A stretch of DNA of 64,000 nucleotides from Nepenthes gracilis (lineage: Eukaryota > Streptophyta > Magnoliopsida > Caryophyllales > Nepenthaceae), in NCBI GenBank assembly GCA_033239525.1, contig BSYO01000035.1:1398965-1462964 (forward strand), written 5' to 3'. Below the pieces are notes generated by a model that ran no database searches, was not told where the DNA came from, and saw only the letters and a program-made list of their open reading frames with translations. The position numbers and the translations under genes are program-made. Positions 23,845 through 34,349 of the stretch are shown here, one piece after another. Each line of letters begins with the position of its first letter. Position 1 is the first letter of the stretch.

Positions 23845-25236
23845 TGGTGAATACGAGAGCCCAAGCTAGCGATCCTGCTAGAGACGCCACTTGTCCCGAC
23901 TAGGACCACACTGCTGGTACCCTAATCAATGGGACGACAGGCAGGTCGCCAGCGCCTTTCTTTCAGCGACTGATAGAGCAGATGTAGACCAACAACCGTC
24001 TGCTCCAAATACTCTGTTCTCGACAAGAGCAGCCACAACAGGCGGCTCCGCCAGCAACCGTCCTCATGCTGGCGACCAGAAAAGGTGGCCAGAGGAAAAA
24101 GAAGCCGGCCAAAAGGCCCGAGAGGCCGACAAATAATCCAATCCCAGCCTCTTTTCGCGCTCCAGGCTAGAACAGGCCTGAAGAGCGCTCTGGGAGCACA
24201 ACGCTGGGAGAAAGTCTGAAAAGAAGAAATTCTCGATACTCTCAGGCAGAAAATAGAAACTCAGTCCAGGAGCGAGCCTCCAGGACTGCCAGGTCTGCTG
24301 GAGGCAATAGCAAGCCGGCTCCTGGACCCTTCGGGGATAAAATAGAGTTAAGGGCTTACCTCAACTCTAAAAGATCTGCCAACGCTGCTCGTGCAGATCC
24401 ACGGGTGGATAAGATTTGGAACCGTGTGTTCAAGGACGAAGAGCACGCTGTTGACCTGGACAGATCTCCATTCACAGCAGAGATCCTAAACCATCCACTG
24501 CCCACCAAGTTCAAGATGCCTTCCCTTGACTCATACGATGGGAGCAGTTATCCAGTTGACTATTTGGATCACTTCTGTACCCATCTGAGTCTACAAGAGT
24601 TGGAAGACTCAGCAATATGCTGCTACTTCTAGCTCANGCTGAAGGGAGATGCCCGTATCTGCTTTCATCACCTCCCTTCAGGCACCATCAGTAGCTTCCG
24701 GGAGCTCACAGATCTCTTCATGGCTCAGTATGTCTCGAGCCGACGGAAAAAGAAACAACTGTGACACCTCTCTCACATCAAGCAGAAGTTAGGAGAGAAC
24801 CCACAGATATTTTTGGACCGCTTTGTGGCAGAGGTCAGGCAGATTCCTCGGATCACGGAGGAGATGAAATTGGGCGGTTTCATATCTGCGCTGACTTACG
24901 AGGACTTCTTCAAGCACCTAGCCCATAAGAATCCCCAGACTTTCCGAGAGGCGGAGTCAATCACTCGACCCTACGCAGCAGTAGAGGAAGCCAACAAATC
25001 AAAATGCCTAGAACGGGCAGACCAGCCTCGCTCATTCCATGATGAGGGAACAAGAAAATATAGCGGCAGTGATCACTTCCGCCGGAAGCAGCACAGAACT
25101 GGGCCGCTAGAATGCAGAGATTACGGGCCCACCATCTTTACGTCCCTGACAAACACACGCTCAAATATACTCATGCAGATCAGCGTGAAAAAATTCCTGA
25201 AGTGGCCAAAACCACTAAAGAATGACACCGAAAATT
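23845..25236 (+). pseudogene. G2 gag polyprotein relic
   Basis: The frame opens with ATG at 23845 (MVNTRAQASDP) but meets a TAG within 20 codons. Later pieces match the retrotransposon gag domain: 'KFKMPSLDSYDGSSYPVDYL' (24513 on), 'LKGDARICFHHLPSGTISSF', 'FLDRFVAEVRQI' and 'GGFISALTYEDFF'. The usual family form is KFKMPxLxxYDGxxDPxxHL ... SFxxLxxxF. At least four stops or shifts interrupt it, and an ambiguous base 'n' lies at 24637. The role would be capsid formation. The element cannot be autonomous in this state. Confidence 0.8.
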
Positions 25237-25539
25237 AGTCAAAGTATTGCGACTTCCACCACTCTGCTGGACATTCTACTGAATATTGCAAGACGCTGCA
25301 GAGGGAGATTGAGGAACTGATTCACAGGGGCCACCTCATCAAGTTTGTCAAGGGCCCTGGGCAGAATTCTGGAGTAGCTGGTGGAGAAGGGCAGGAGCCG
25401 TCTCCTCCCCGAAACCAGGTCGCGGTAGGGGTGATTAATATGGTCACCACCCAACCCGCCAAAAACCCAGCCAACGACAAGGAGCAGCAGACAGGGAGGA
25501 AGAAGTAGCGCACGGCGGACAACACCATTAGCTTCAATG

Positions 25540-27288
25540 ATGATAATTTGACTCATGTAATGTCCCCCCATGCTGACTTTCTCGTTGTATCGGTGCTCGT
25601 TTCAGACGGTTGTGTCGACTACCAGTTGAAGCGAGTGTTTATTGATAATTGTAGTTCAAATAACTTGCTTTACTTGGATACATTCTTTAAACTAGGCTTA
25701 AAATAGAACCAATTAAAACCTGCCAAAGGCCCATTGTATGGCCTTGATAACAAGCCAGTGCCTGTCCAAGGGACAATCCAACTGGAGGTCACTTTGGGCA
25801 TGTATCCAAAAACAGCGAGTTGTACGCTCACCTTCTTGGTAGTCGACCTACCCTCTGTTTATTACGTTATACTAGGTAGACCGTGCTTAACAGCGTTCGG
25901 GGCAGTCACCTCGATTCCACACCTCAAGATGAAGTTTTCAACGTCTTTCGATGTAGGAGAGGTGTTAGGCGACCAAGTTACTGGGCGGACATGCTACATG
26001 TCTCAGGTTTCCCCTAGCGATAGCACTAGAATAGTTGGAAAACTCGATCATCGAGACGAAACAACCCTACAGCAAGCACGGTCTGACGAAATTACTATCT
26101 AGTCCCACTGAACCCAGAGAAACTGAAAAGGTGTGTACAGATCGACGGCTCACTAGCCGAAATACTGCGCGATGAGTTGATCACGTTCCTACGACAAAAT
26201 GCTGATATTTTCGTGTAGACTCCAGCAGACATGCCTGGAATTTCGACTGAGGTGATGATCCATAAGTTGGGCTTGATCTTGGCCGGAAACTCGTCAGGCA
26301 GAAGCAGATAAACTACTCCGTAGAAAAGCTAATCACCATCCGGGAGGAGGGGAAGAAACTGCTGGACGCAGGACTTATTAGAGAAGTCCACTACCCAGAT
26401 TGGCTCTCCAACGTCATCCTGGTGAAGAAAAGTAATGGAAACTGATGGATGTGCGTCGATTTCACAGACGTTAACAAAGGCTACCCAAGGGACAGTTTTT
26501 CCTTACCCAGGATCGACCTGCTGGTTGACTCGATAGCCGGACATGAGCTGCTAAACTTCATGGACGCCTATTCGGGTTACAATCAGATCTGGATGAGTTT
26601 GAAGGACGAGGAGCACCCCTCGTTCATGACGAATCAGGGCACCTACTGTTAAAAAGTGATGCCCTTAAGACTAAAACATGCTGGAGCAACCTATCAACGA
26701 CCGGTCAACAAGATATTTAAAAAATAGATCAGTCGCAACATGAAGGTCTACGTCGACGGCATGCTCGTCAAGAGCAAGGTAACCGGCGACCACATCCGCG
26801 ACCTGGCAGAGTCGTTTGAGGTGCTCCGCAAGCATCACATGAAACTGAACCTGGCTAAGTGTGTCTTCGGGGTAAACTCGGTAAATTCTTGGGTTTCATC
26901 GTCTCCCAACGAGGAATTGAGGCAAACCCAGAGAAGATTAAGGCCCTCACAAACATGGCTCCCCCCAGGGCATAAATGACGTCCAACGATTGACTGGACG
27001 GCTAGCAACATTGTCCTGCTTCCTCATAAAGTCTGGCAACAAGTATCATCCTTCTTTATGGCCCTAAGAGAGACAAAATCCAATGGATTTTAATGGACGT
27101 CAGACTGCCAGACAGCTTTCGATGAATTGAAGCAGTATCTGGCCAGCCCGCCGTTGTTAGTGTCACCCAAGGGCAGAGAAGAGCTGTTTCTTTACCTGGC
27201 AGTGTCGGAAGCATCCCTCAGTTCCGTCCTCATGCGCCAGGACTCCGACACTCAAAGACCGGTTTACTACGTAAGTAAAACATTATTC
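25540..27288 (+). pseudogene. G2 pol relic: protease, reverse transcriptase, part of RNase H
   Basis: Protease: 'VFIDNCSSNNLLY' (25638 on), where the family has VDGGSSADILF, so the D-T/G-G loop reads D-N-C. 'YVILGRPCLTAFGAV' follows. Reverse transcriptase: 'MCVDFTDVNKGYPRDSFSLP' (26449 on), 'FMDAYSGYNQIWM', and at 26749-26760 YVDG instead of the catalytic YVDD. RNase H begins 'GREELFLYLAVSEASLSSVL' and 'RPVYYVSKTL' and is cut at about 27288, where LRR sequence starts in the same frame. Integrase and the 3' LTR are absent. The sequence looks like a non-chromovirus Ty3/gypsy lineage; the lineage call is by eye. Confidence 0.8.
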
Positions 27289-29640
27289 TCGCCACTGACG
27301 AATCGCTCTTCTCTAATGTCAGTGTCTCTATCAAGCTGCAATTTTTCTGGACCACTTCCCATTTGGATTTGGAATATTACCCAAAACATTAACCTCCCAT
27401 TTAACTGGTTTACCGATAAATCGCCTTCAGTGGTAGACATAAGTAAGCTTTCACAGCTAACCTTGCTCGATCTATCAGAAAACTTACTGGACGCGGAAGT
27501 ACCATCCTAGTTATTTAATCTGCCAACACTATACAAGTTAAACTTGGACAAAAATCCATTTTCTGGCCGACTTACTATTAGCAAGGATGACGCGAGCAGC
27601 TCGTCACTAACGAATCGCTCTTCTCTGATGTTATTGTCTCTATCGGGCTGCAATTTGTCCGGACAACTTCCCACTTGGATTTGGAATATTACCCGAGAAA
27701 TTGTCCTCTCACATAACTTGTTTACCGGTGAACTACCTTCAATGGTAAACATAAGTGAGCTTTCACAACTAACCGGACTTGATCTATCGGAAAACTTACT
27801 GAACGGGGAAGTACCATCTTGGTTATTCAGTATACCACTACTAAAGACGTTATACTTGGCCAACAATCAATTTTCTAGCCAACTTACAGTCATTGAGGAT
27901 GGGGCGAGCAATAATACGACTCTATTGAAATATATTGATCTTGGCGGAAATATGATACAAGGATCAATCCCAAAGTCAATTTTTGAGCTCGTTAGCCTTG
28001 TAGTTCTCGACCTTTCATCAAACAATTTGAGTGGTGTCATCAAACTTGATATGTTCTGCAAGCTAAAAAACCTCACATTTCTCGATCTATCCTATAATGG
28101 CTTATCAGCGTTGACGAAGAGCAGCAACACTATTTGCGCTAATGTCGCTGCCTGCCCGAGATTACAAAAACTGAAATGCTCCTTCTGCAACATTACTGAA
28201 TTCCATGATTTCTTAAGAACCTAGGAAAATCTGACAGATCTAGGCCTTTCTAACAACAAAATTCACGGTGACATCCCGAAATGGGCAAAAGACATCGGCA
28301 AGGATTCGTTATCTTACTTGAATCTCTCCGACAACTTTCTAACCGGCGGATTGGACCTTCAATGGATGAACTTGCAATTTATTGACCTTCGTTCCAACAT
28401 GTTTGAGGGACCAGCTCCTATCCCGCCGCCCTTTACTTGTGTGCTCTTTGCTTCAAATAAATACTTTGTTGGAGAAATACCTTCTACCATTTGTATGTTG
28501 GACTCGCTTCAAATCCTTGATTTGTCTTATAACTCTTTGAGTGGTGAGATACCACGGTGTTTCAAAAATGTTAACGACCATCTCTCAGTGTTAGATCTAA
28601 GATCAAACAAACTTCTTGGAACTCGTCCTTCAAGCTTTGGAGAATACTGTAGTTTGTTGACCCTAGCCTTGAATGGGAATCAATTGCGAGGGCAGCTGCC
28701 ACCATCTTTGCTGAGCTGTCAAGGGCTAGAAGTTCTTGATGTGGGAAACAACAATTTTAAGGGAACGTTCCCTTACTGGTTAGGATCCCTTTCAGAGCTA
28801 CAAGTCTTAATCTTGCGCTCTATTGGCTTCCACGGCAATGTAGGAACCTCCAAGGGAAAGTACCTATTTTCCAAGCTACCGATTTTTGACATTTCCAATA
28901 ATAGCTTTAACGGTACGTTGCCAAGTAGTTGTTTCCGTTGTTTCGAAGCTATGATGAATTCTACTGAAAATAGAGGGAAATTGCAACATTGGGGTGACTC
29001 CTACTACATAGATTCCGTTATGCTGAATGTAAAAGGACTCAATCTCAAATTCATTAGGATTCTGACAATCATAACTACCATCGACATTTTAAATAATAAA
29101 CTCAAAGGAGAAGTCTCGGAGGTAATTGGGGATCTTGTTTCACTGTGGTGGCTCAACCTCCCACAAAACAACTTCATTGGTCGCATCCCACCATCCCTTG
29201 CAAGCTTGAGCGAACTCGAGTCCTTAGACTTATCTTCCAATAAGTTGGTGGGCCAGATTCCCAAGAAACTGGCTAATTTGACATCTCTCGAAGTCTTCAA
29301 TGTGTCTCAAAATCGACTTGTGGGACCTATACCATAGGGCCAACAGTTTTCCACATTTGAAAATAACTCATACTTGGGAAACTTTGGGTTGTGTGGAAAA
29401 CCGCTATCAAAGAAGTGTGGGGATGGTGAAGCATCATCACAACCTCCCCCAAGGATCGTTTAGGATGGCAGTGATTCTGAATACAAAGGCACATTTGGTT
29501 GGACAATTGATGGGATTGGATGTGGATGCGGGACGACTATCGGGTTGGTTGTTGGGTACTACATTGTCATCGTAAGGAACCCTGTTTGGCTACTAAGATT
29601 GGCTCGCCAATTAAAAAATGATAGCAATCGACTTTTTTAA
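27289..29640 (+). pseudogene. RLP-2: 5'-truncated LRR receptor-like pseudogene fused to G2
   Basis: One frame runs for 784 codons with no frameshift, broken by four stops that are all TAG: 27508 (TGG in paralogues), 28222, 29335 and 29461 (both CAG in RLP-1). The signal peptide, N-cap and first LRRs are missing. The sequence begins at 'LTNRSSLMS', equivalent to 6378 in RLP-1. A block of 312 bp (104 codons) is tandemly duplicated at 27295-27606 and 27607-27918, adding LRRs relative to RLP-1. The C-cap (NNSYLGNFGLCGKPLSKKC), membrane span (GIGCGCGTTIGLVVGYYIVI) and tail (…SNRLF then TAA) are present. The first open frame (27127-27510) joins G2 RNase H to the LRRs. A functional receptor is unlikely. 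Confidence 0.88.
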
Positions 29641-29975
29641 TAAAGAAATAAAAAATTACTCCGCGTATAAATCGTATAAATATGAAGGTAGGAAGTATTG
29701 TTTATCAGGGTTTTATTGGATTATAGCTATTTATGGATCACTAGAATTATTACATTGTTTTGTAATTTTATAATGCGGAATTAACGTTCATGACATATAT
29801 TAATTGTTGTGTAAGGTAATTTGCTAGAAAAAATCAAAGTTAATTTCTCTCCCTTTACCTTTATCTGTTTTTTTTTTATCATAAAAGTTATAAAATTTTG
29901 TATATGAAATTCATCTATGTATAATTTTTTGAGATAAATGTTGCAATGGTTTACAATATAATTATAGTTTTTCAT
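29641..29975. other. RLP-2 3' flank, no gene
   Basis: Matches 8402-8727 closely. An AATAAA occurs at 29638-29643, overlapping the terminal TAA, and may be a polyadenylation signal remnant. Similarity to the other 3' flanks ends near 29970. Confidence 0.65.
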
Positions 29976-32067
29976 AAAAATCCAAATTAATTTTCTGGTG
30001 TATAATATGCTTTTTAACGCTGGTAGTCTCGTACACCAAATTAAATATATAAATCCAAAATAAATATCCAATTCATAAAGCAGTCCTCATCGGGACGTGT
30101 GCATATATATAAATATATATATATAAACAAAATAAAAGTGATCCGGACCAATTCTAACAGACAATTTGCCAATTCTAAAGTCCAATCTAAGTCCAAGTTC
30201 GAGTCTAAATTTAAGGCCCGATCAGCTTGTGATTTGGGGCAGAATCCGATAACCGGATAATCCAATAGCGTACGCAGAAGCCGAAACAGCGTCACAACAA
30301 TTAGTCCAAGGGTCCGGATCAAAATATAAAGTCCAAAATCATTTGTACGAGACATACTAAGGCCAAACTGAGGGCAAAATCGACGAATTTTAAATCCAAA
30401 TCCAAGATCCAAATCTAAATCAAGTCCAATACCAATGAATGCAGAGATATAAATTATGTATAAAATTTGAGTTCTGTTTATTTAAAAACTAGCTTGATGG
30501 AGTTACACATAATTCCGGTAACCTTAGGCAAAATCAAATACAAATTAGGCTAGTATGTATGGCCACCTATGTACTCTATACCCATGGGTAAGGTTGCTCA
30601 CTATTATTTATCACCCGCTATTTTGGTTGTAATTTTTAATCTTGTCAGATATATATTAGGACGTCCAAATATATTTTAATATCAAATCAAATTATCCAAA
30701 TAAGAATTGTTACTATTCCAAACCTTTTCTACCAACAAAAAGAGATTTTTAAATAACAAATATCTCCTCGTCGAGAGCTGACTAGAAAATTCAATAATCC
30801 AAATCCAAATGTAGTGACCACAACTCGACATGTGCATATGACTGCATGGCCTATACAAAGTTTCATATTTATTTTCATACAAATATACTGATATAAAAAT
30901 ATACAGTATCCAATAAATTATTCAGACTTTTAGAAAAATATTAAACCTTCCAAAATCATAAAACTCGGTCCAGAAACATCCAAATTAGCCACTGAACTAC
31001 ACATGCATGATTCAGACTTTTAGAAAAATATTAAACCCTCTAAAATCATAAAACTCGATCCAGAAACATCCAAATTAGCCACTGAACTACACATACATAT
31101 CCAAATTAAACAAATCAGGCATATAAAATTACGTGTATATTTGTAAAAATTTTAAACAATGTCTAAAATATTTCAGATATTAAATCAAACCAAAGAGGGG
31201 GATACAGAACTTGTCTGCACCTCATACTTTACATATCTAAAGAAATGAGATCCTGAAGTCCTCAATCGGCACTCTCTCTCCAGTCGTGCGTGACCCTCGC
31301 CCAGCCGCTCTCTCTCCACTGCACAGCTTCTATGCTGCTCACCCATGGCGTCATCGGTCATCGGCAAACTACCACTGGTAGCCGCCAACTACCGTCGTGA
31401 CAGCACTACATGCCGCCGTCGCTACTGCTCAACCGTCCTCCTCTCCGTGCGTCGTTCTCTCTCTCTCTCACTAAGCGGCTTCATCTACCACTACTACCGC
31501 TGCTCGACGTCGCTGCACCAACCAGCTACCACAGCGAACAGCTGTCGCCAGCCTCCCCGGGGTCACCTCGCTAGCGCCGATGCTGTAGATGTTGTCACAT
31601 CCATCGTCGGCTTCCTCGACGATCTCACCTCTGTGCCACTTAACCACCACCAGCCAAATTCCAACCGCCGACAACCACCAGCACCGTGCCGTCCTCGCCG
31701 CACGTCGCCATCGCTTCCCTCCTCCTCTCTTCTTTGCTCCGAAACCCTAACTTCCACTCACTCTCTCTCCCCGATCCCCTTCCGTCCTTATCTTCTACGT
31801 TTTTCTCTTTTTTTTTATTTTTTTCGTTATATATATATATATATATTATATTATTATTATTATTATTATTTTCTATTTTAGATTTTCTTTTATTCCAAAA
31901 TCCAAATCGATATTCAAGCGATAACATGGATGCACCTTGAGCGCCAGCCCAACTGATCCAAATATTCTCCAAAATTGTTAAATATTTAATTAATTTTTAT
32001 TATATTTAAATTATCTAAAATTATAATTAATATTAAATTAATCCGAATAAAAATTTGAGATATTACA
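29976..32067 (-). repeat. LTR family A, copy 2 (divergent)
   Basis: From about 30560 it is collinear with 1222-2591 and 61580-63113: the 'ttaggacgtcc' landmark, the CT-rich block at 31260-31800, a TA/TTA microsatellite at 31826-31871 and the terminus gatattaca at 32067. The part before 30560 is weakly similar and may be older LTR or other sequence. Beyond 32067 the sequence is that of duplicon copy 4 at 45364. Proline/serine-rich ORFs near 31345-31881 are low-complexity by-products of the CT tract. Confidence 0.55.
30921..31100. repeat. 90-bp tandem duplication in LTR-A copy 2
   Basis: The 90-bp unit starting ttcagacttttagaaaaata is repeated immediately at 31011 with only a few substitutions. 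Neither other LTR-A copy shows it, so it arose after that copy inserted. Confidence 0.9.
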
Positions 32068-32440
32068 GGTTCAAATAAAGGGATTCATATAGTAACAATA
32101 ATTTCATATTAATTTCAAAAATCAATTCACATATGATTAATGTTGAAAGCTTAGACTATAGCGGTGATATTAATATGTACCACTATAGTTTATACTATAT
32201 GATTAATTTTATGACAAGGGCCAGTTACTCTCATAACACCTATATTCTGCACCCAAAAAAAAAAGAAAAAAAGCACCAGCTAATATTTTAAATGGTTAGT
32301 CCCGTCCAAAATAATTCGAATTTTTTAAGGTCTATCTATAAATAACATGAATAATTTCACGATGGGCAACATTAATTTAAATATTTATTTTAGAGATATA
32401 AAAGTTATTTAATCCAAAAAACCCAAAATACTCTTCAAGA

Positions 32441-32474
<34 letters not shown>

Positions 32475-34088
32475 CAATAATTAGTGATAATTTTCGATCT
32501 AACATTTCAGTAATATGCAATCGATTGACCCGATGTTTCGGAAGAAAAATTTCTCTCGTGCACAATTGTATCTGCGCAAGTTATAATCTTAACTCCCTCT
32601 ATCTGTCAGTTTATCAATGGCGACATCCATGATGCGGTCCAATGAAAGGTCAGTTGTCAAAGGGAGTTGCGTTGCGTTGCCTGCAAGTTCGGTGCGACTG
32701 GTGCTGTTGAAGATAACGTCAGAGAAAATGACTCCAAAGACGAAATGAAATTTGAATTTCATAAGCTTTTCTGGTATCTCAACGGCTGATTTGCCGAATT
32801 ATAGGGGAAATGAAAGAGGAGAAGAGAAGAATGCGGTACATCTTCCTTTCCTTCGCAGTTATCGTCCGGCGCAGTAAATTCTCCAGTTTACTAGCTGAAG
32901 CTAAATAAAATATGGAAAATTTAAGAATAATTACCTCTTCTGTAGTGAAAAACAGTGTTGGGTGAGGAGAATAGAAAGGAACTTCTGTACGACAAGTTTC
33001 GTTCCCTGTTGAATGTCCTTGAAGAAGGATAAACAAGAGTCCCTCTCGAATATTTTTTTGAGACATTTTTTTTTGTCCTGAAATATGACTTTATGTTTTT
33101 ATCGTAACAAGAGGAGGGGTAGAGAGAGTGAATTTGAGAAGCTTTTTGCCTTGGAATCTTTTTTCTCAAAGTTTAGGAACACTTAACCAACCAATTTTAG
33201 ACTTAGGCACTTCTTGCCTCATTTTGGACTGTTCAATTGGATTGAACTTGTTGATAGATAGAAGAGGAGTCATAGAGGCTCTAGACTTATTATGAAAATG
33301 TCCAAATAAGCATGTTAGAGTGCTAGTAATAGGGGAATGAAGGCAAGTTCTTTAACTAGTTAAACGTAACCCTTTCATGCTTTGACCAATCTTCAATTTT
33401 GGGGCATGGGCATGTTTATTGTTGTAATCGACTTAGTGAAAAAATTGTAAATTGCTAATCAGTTAACTAATTTATAGTTTGTAGTTTCATTACTGATATA
33501 GTGTATTAGTTATTGAGAATACCGCGTTCACAATGATAATAGTCAGTGGACCATTTTAATCTTTCAAATAGTCTAATAGTTTGAACACATTAGATATTTG
33601 AAATATTTTTGAGTCATAATAAGCTATTATTAGAGCTATTTTAATATGTCAGTAGATATATAATAGAATACTGGTGGAATCATATTACAAGTGCTTTGGT
33701 TTGACACTTTTAACTGACAATTTGAACATAATAGGATGCTAATGGACCCATACTATAGTACAAGTATATCGATGGAGTCATACCAAAATACTAGTAGACA
33801 TAATAAGATGTTGGTCAAGAGATATTAGGGTCTAGGCTTAATTATATTAGACACCTAGATGGTGTAATAATAAGAAATCAATAGATATATTCTAGGATGC
33901 TAATGAAGACATGTTAGGGTGCCTTGGTCTAACTGCCATGGGCTCGAGGGACCTTTGGTCCAACTCTCTCACAATTTAATCTTTTGAAAATATAGTAAAA
34001 CCTTTTTACAATCACTCATTTTGACAGATAAATTTTTATTATTGAATTTTGATACTTTATTTTTAAATTTGAAAGTTGTGATTAATTA

Positions 34089-34122
<34 letters not shown>

Positions 34123-34345
34123 ATTTTGGGATGTTCTTAAGCACCCACTTCCATTATAAATGGTAACAATTGCCTTATGTATTTTGATAAAAAATATCTA
34201 TATAAAACTCTCATTTTGGGTTTGTGAAACTTATACTCTAATATACATCATTATTAAAGACTTGAAAGATTTAAATCTCTAAAAAATTGACAGTAATTAA
34301 AGCAATTTTACCACACTAAAGTAATTAAAGGTAAACTTATAAAAC
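32068..34345. repeat. Duplicon, copy 3, 5' part (upstream of RLP-3)
   Basis: Collinear with 45364-48345, sharing gattaatgttgaaagcttag, an (AAT)n tract at 32438-32474, tgggatgttctta, and a (TA)n run at 34091-34120. The last 110 bp contain the tail of module U (cattattaaagacttgaaag) joined directly to LRR coding sequence. Apart from the small minus-strand fragment listed separately, no gene is seen. Confidence 0.85.
32596..33066 (-). pseudogene. Unrecognised gene fragment with secretory-type N-terminus (copy 3)
   Basis: On the minus strand 33066-32779 encodes MSQKNIREGLLFILLQGH... and runs into MYRILLFSSFIS, then stops. The shifted frame continues with 'EIPEKLMKFKFHFVFG', 'SDVIFNSTSRTELAGNATQL' and 'DLSLDRIMDVAIDKLTDR' down to about 32596. 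The region matches the ORF at 46150-45959 in duplicon copy 4, where the first part is in frame and reads as a signal peptide. A possible splice donor GTAATT follows CTACAGAAG near 32938, and another (GTTAAG) lies near 32594. I do not recognise the family. It looks like a first exon duplicated with the RLP block and since broken. Confidence 0.4.
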
Positions 34346-34349
34346 AAAA

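Noticed and set aside
24637..24637. Single ambiguous base 'n' in G2 gag
   Set aside because: Sequence uncertainty, not biology. It should be resolved before counting lesions there.
31345..31972. Ser/Pro/Arg-rich ORFs on both strands
   Set aside because: They are the pyrimidine-rich part of an LTR-A copy; low complexity in several frames.
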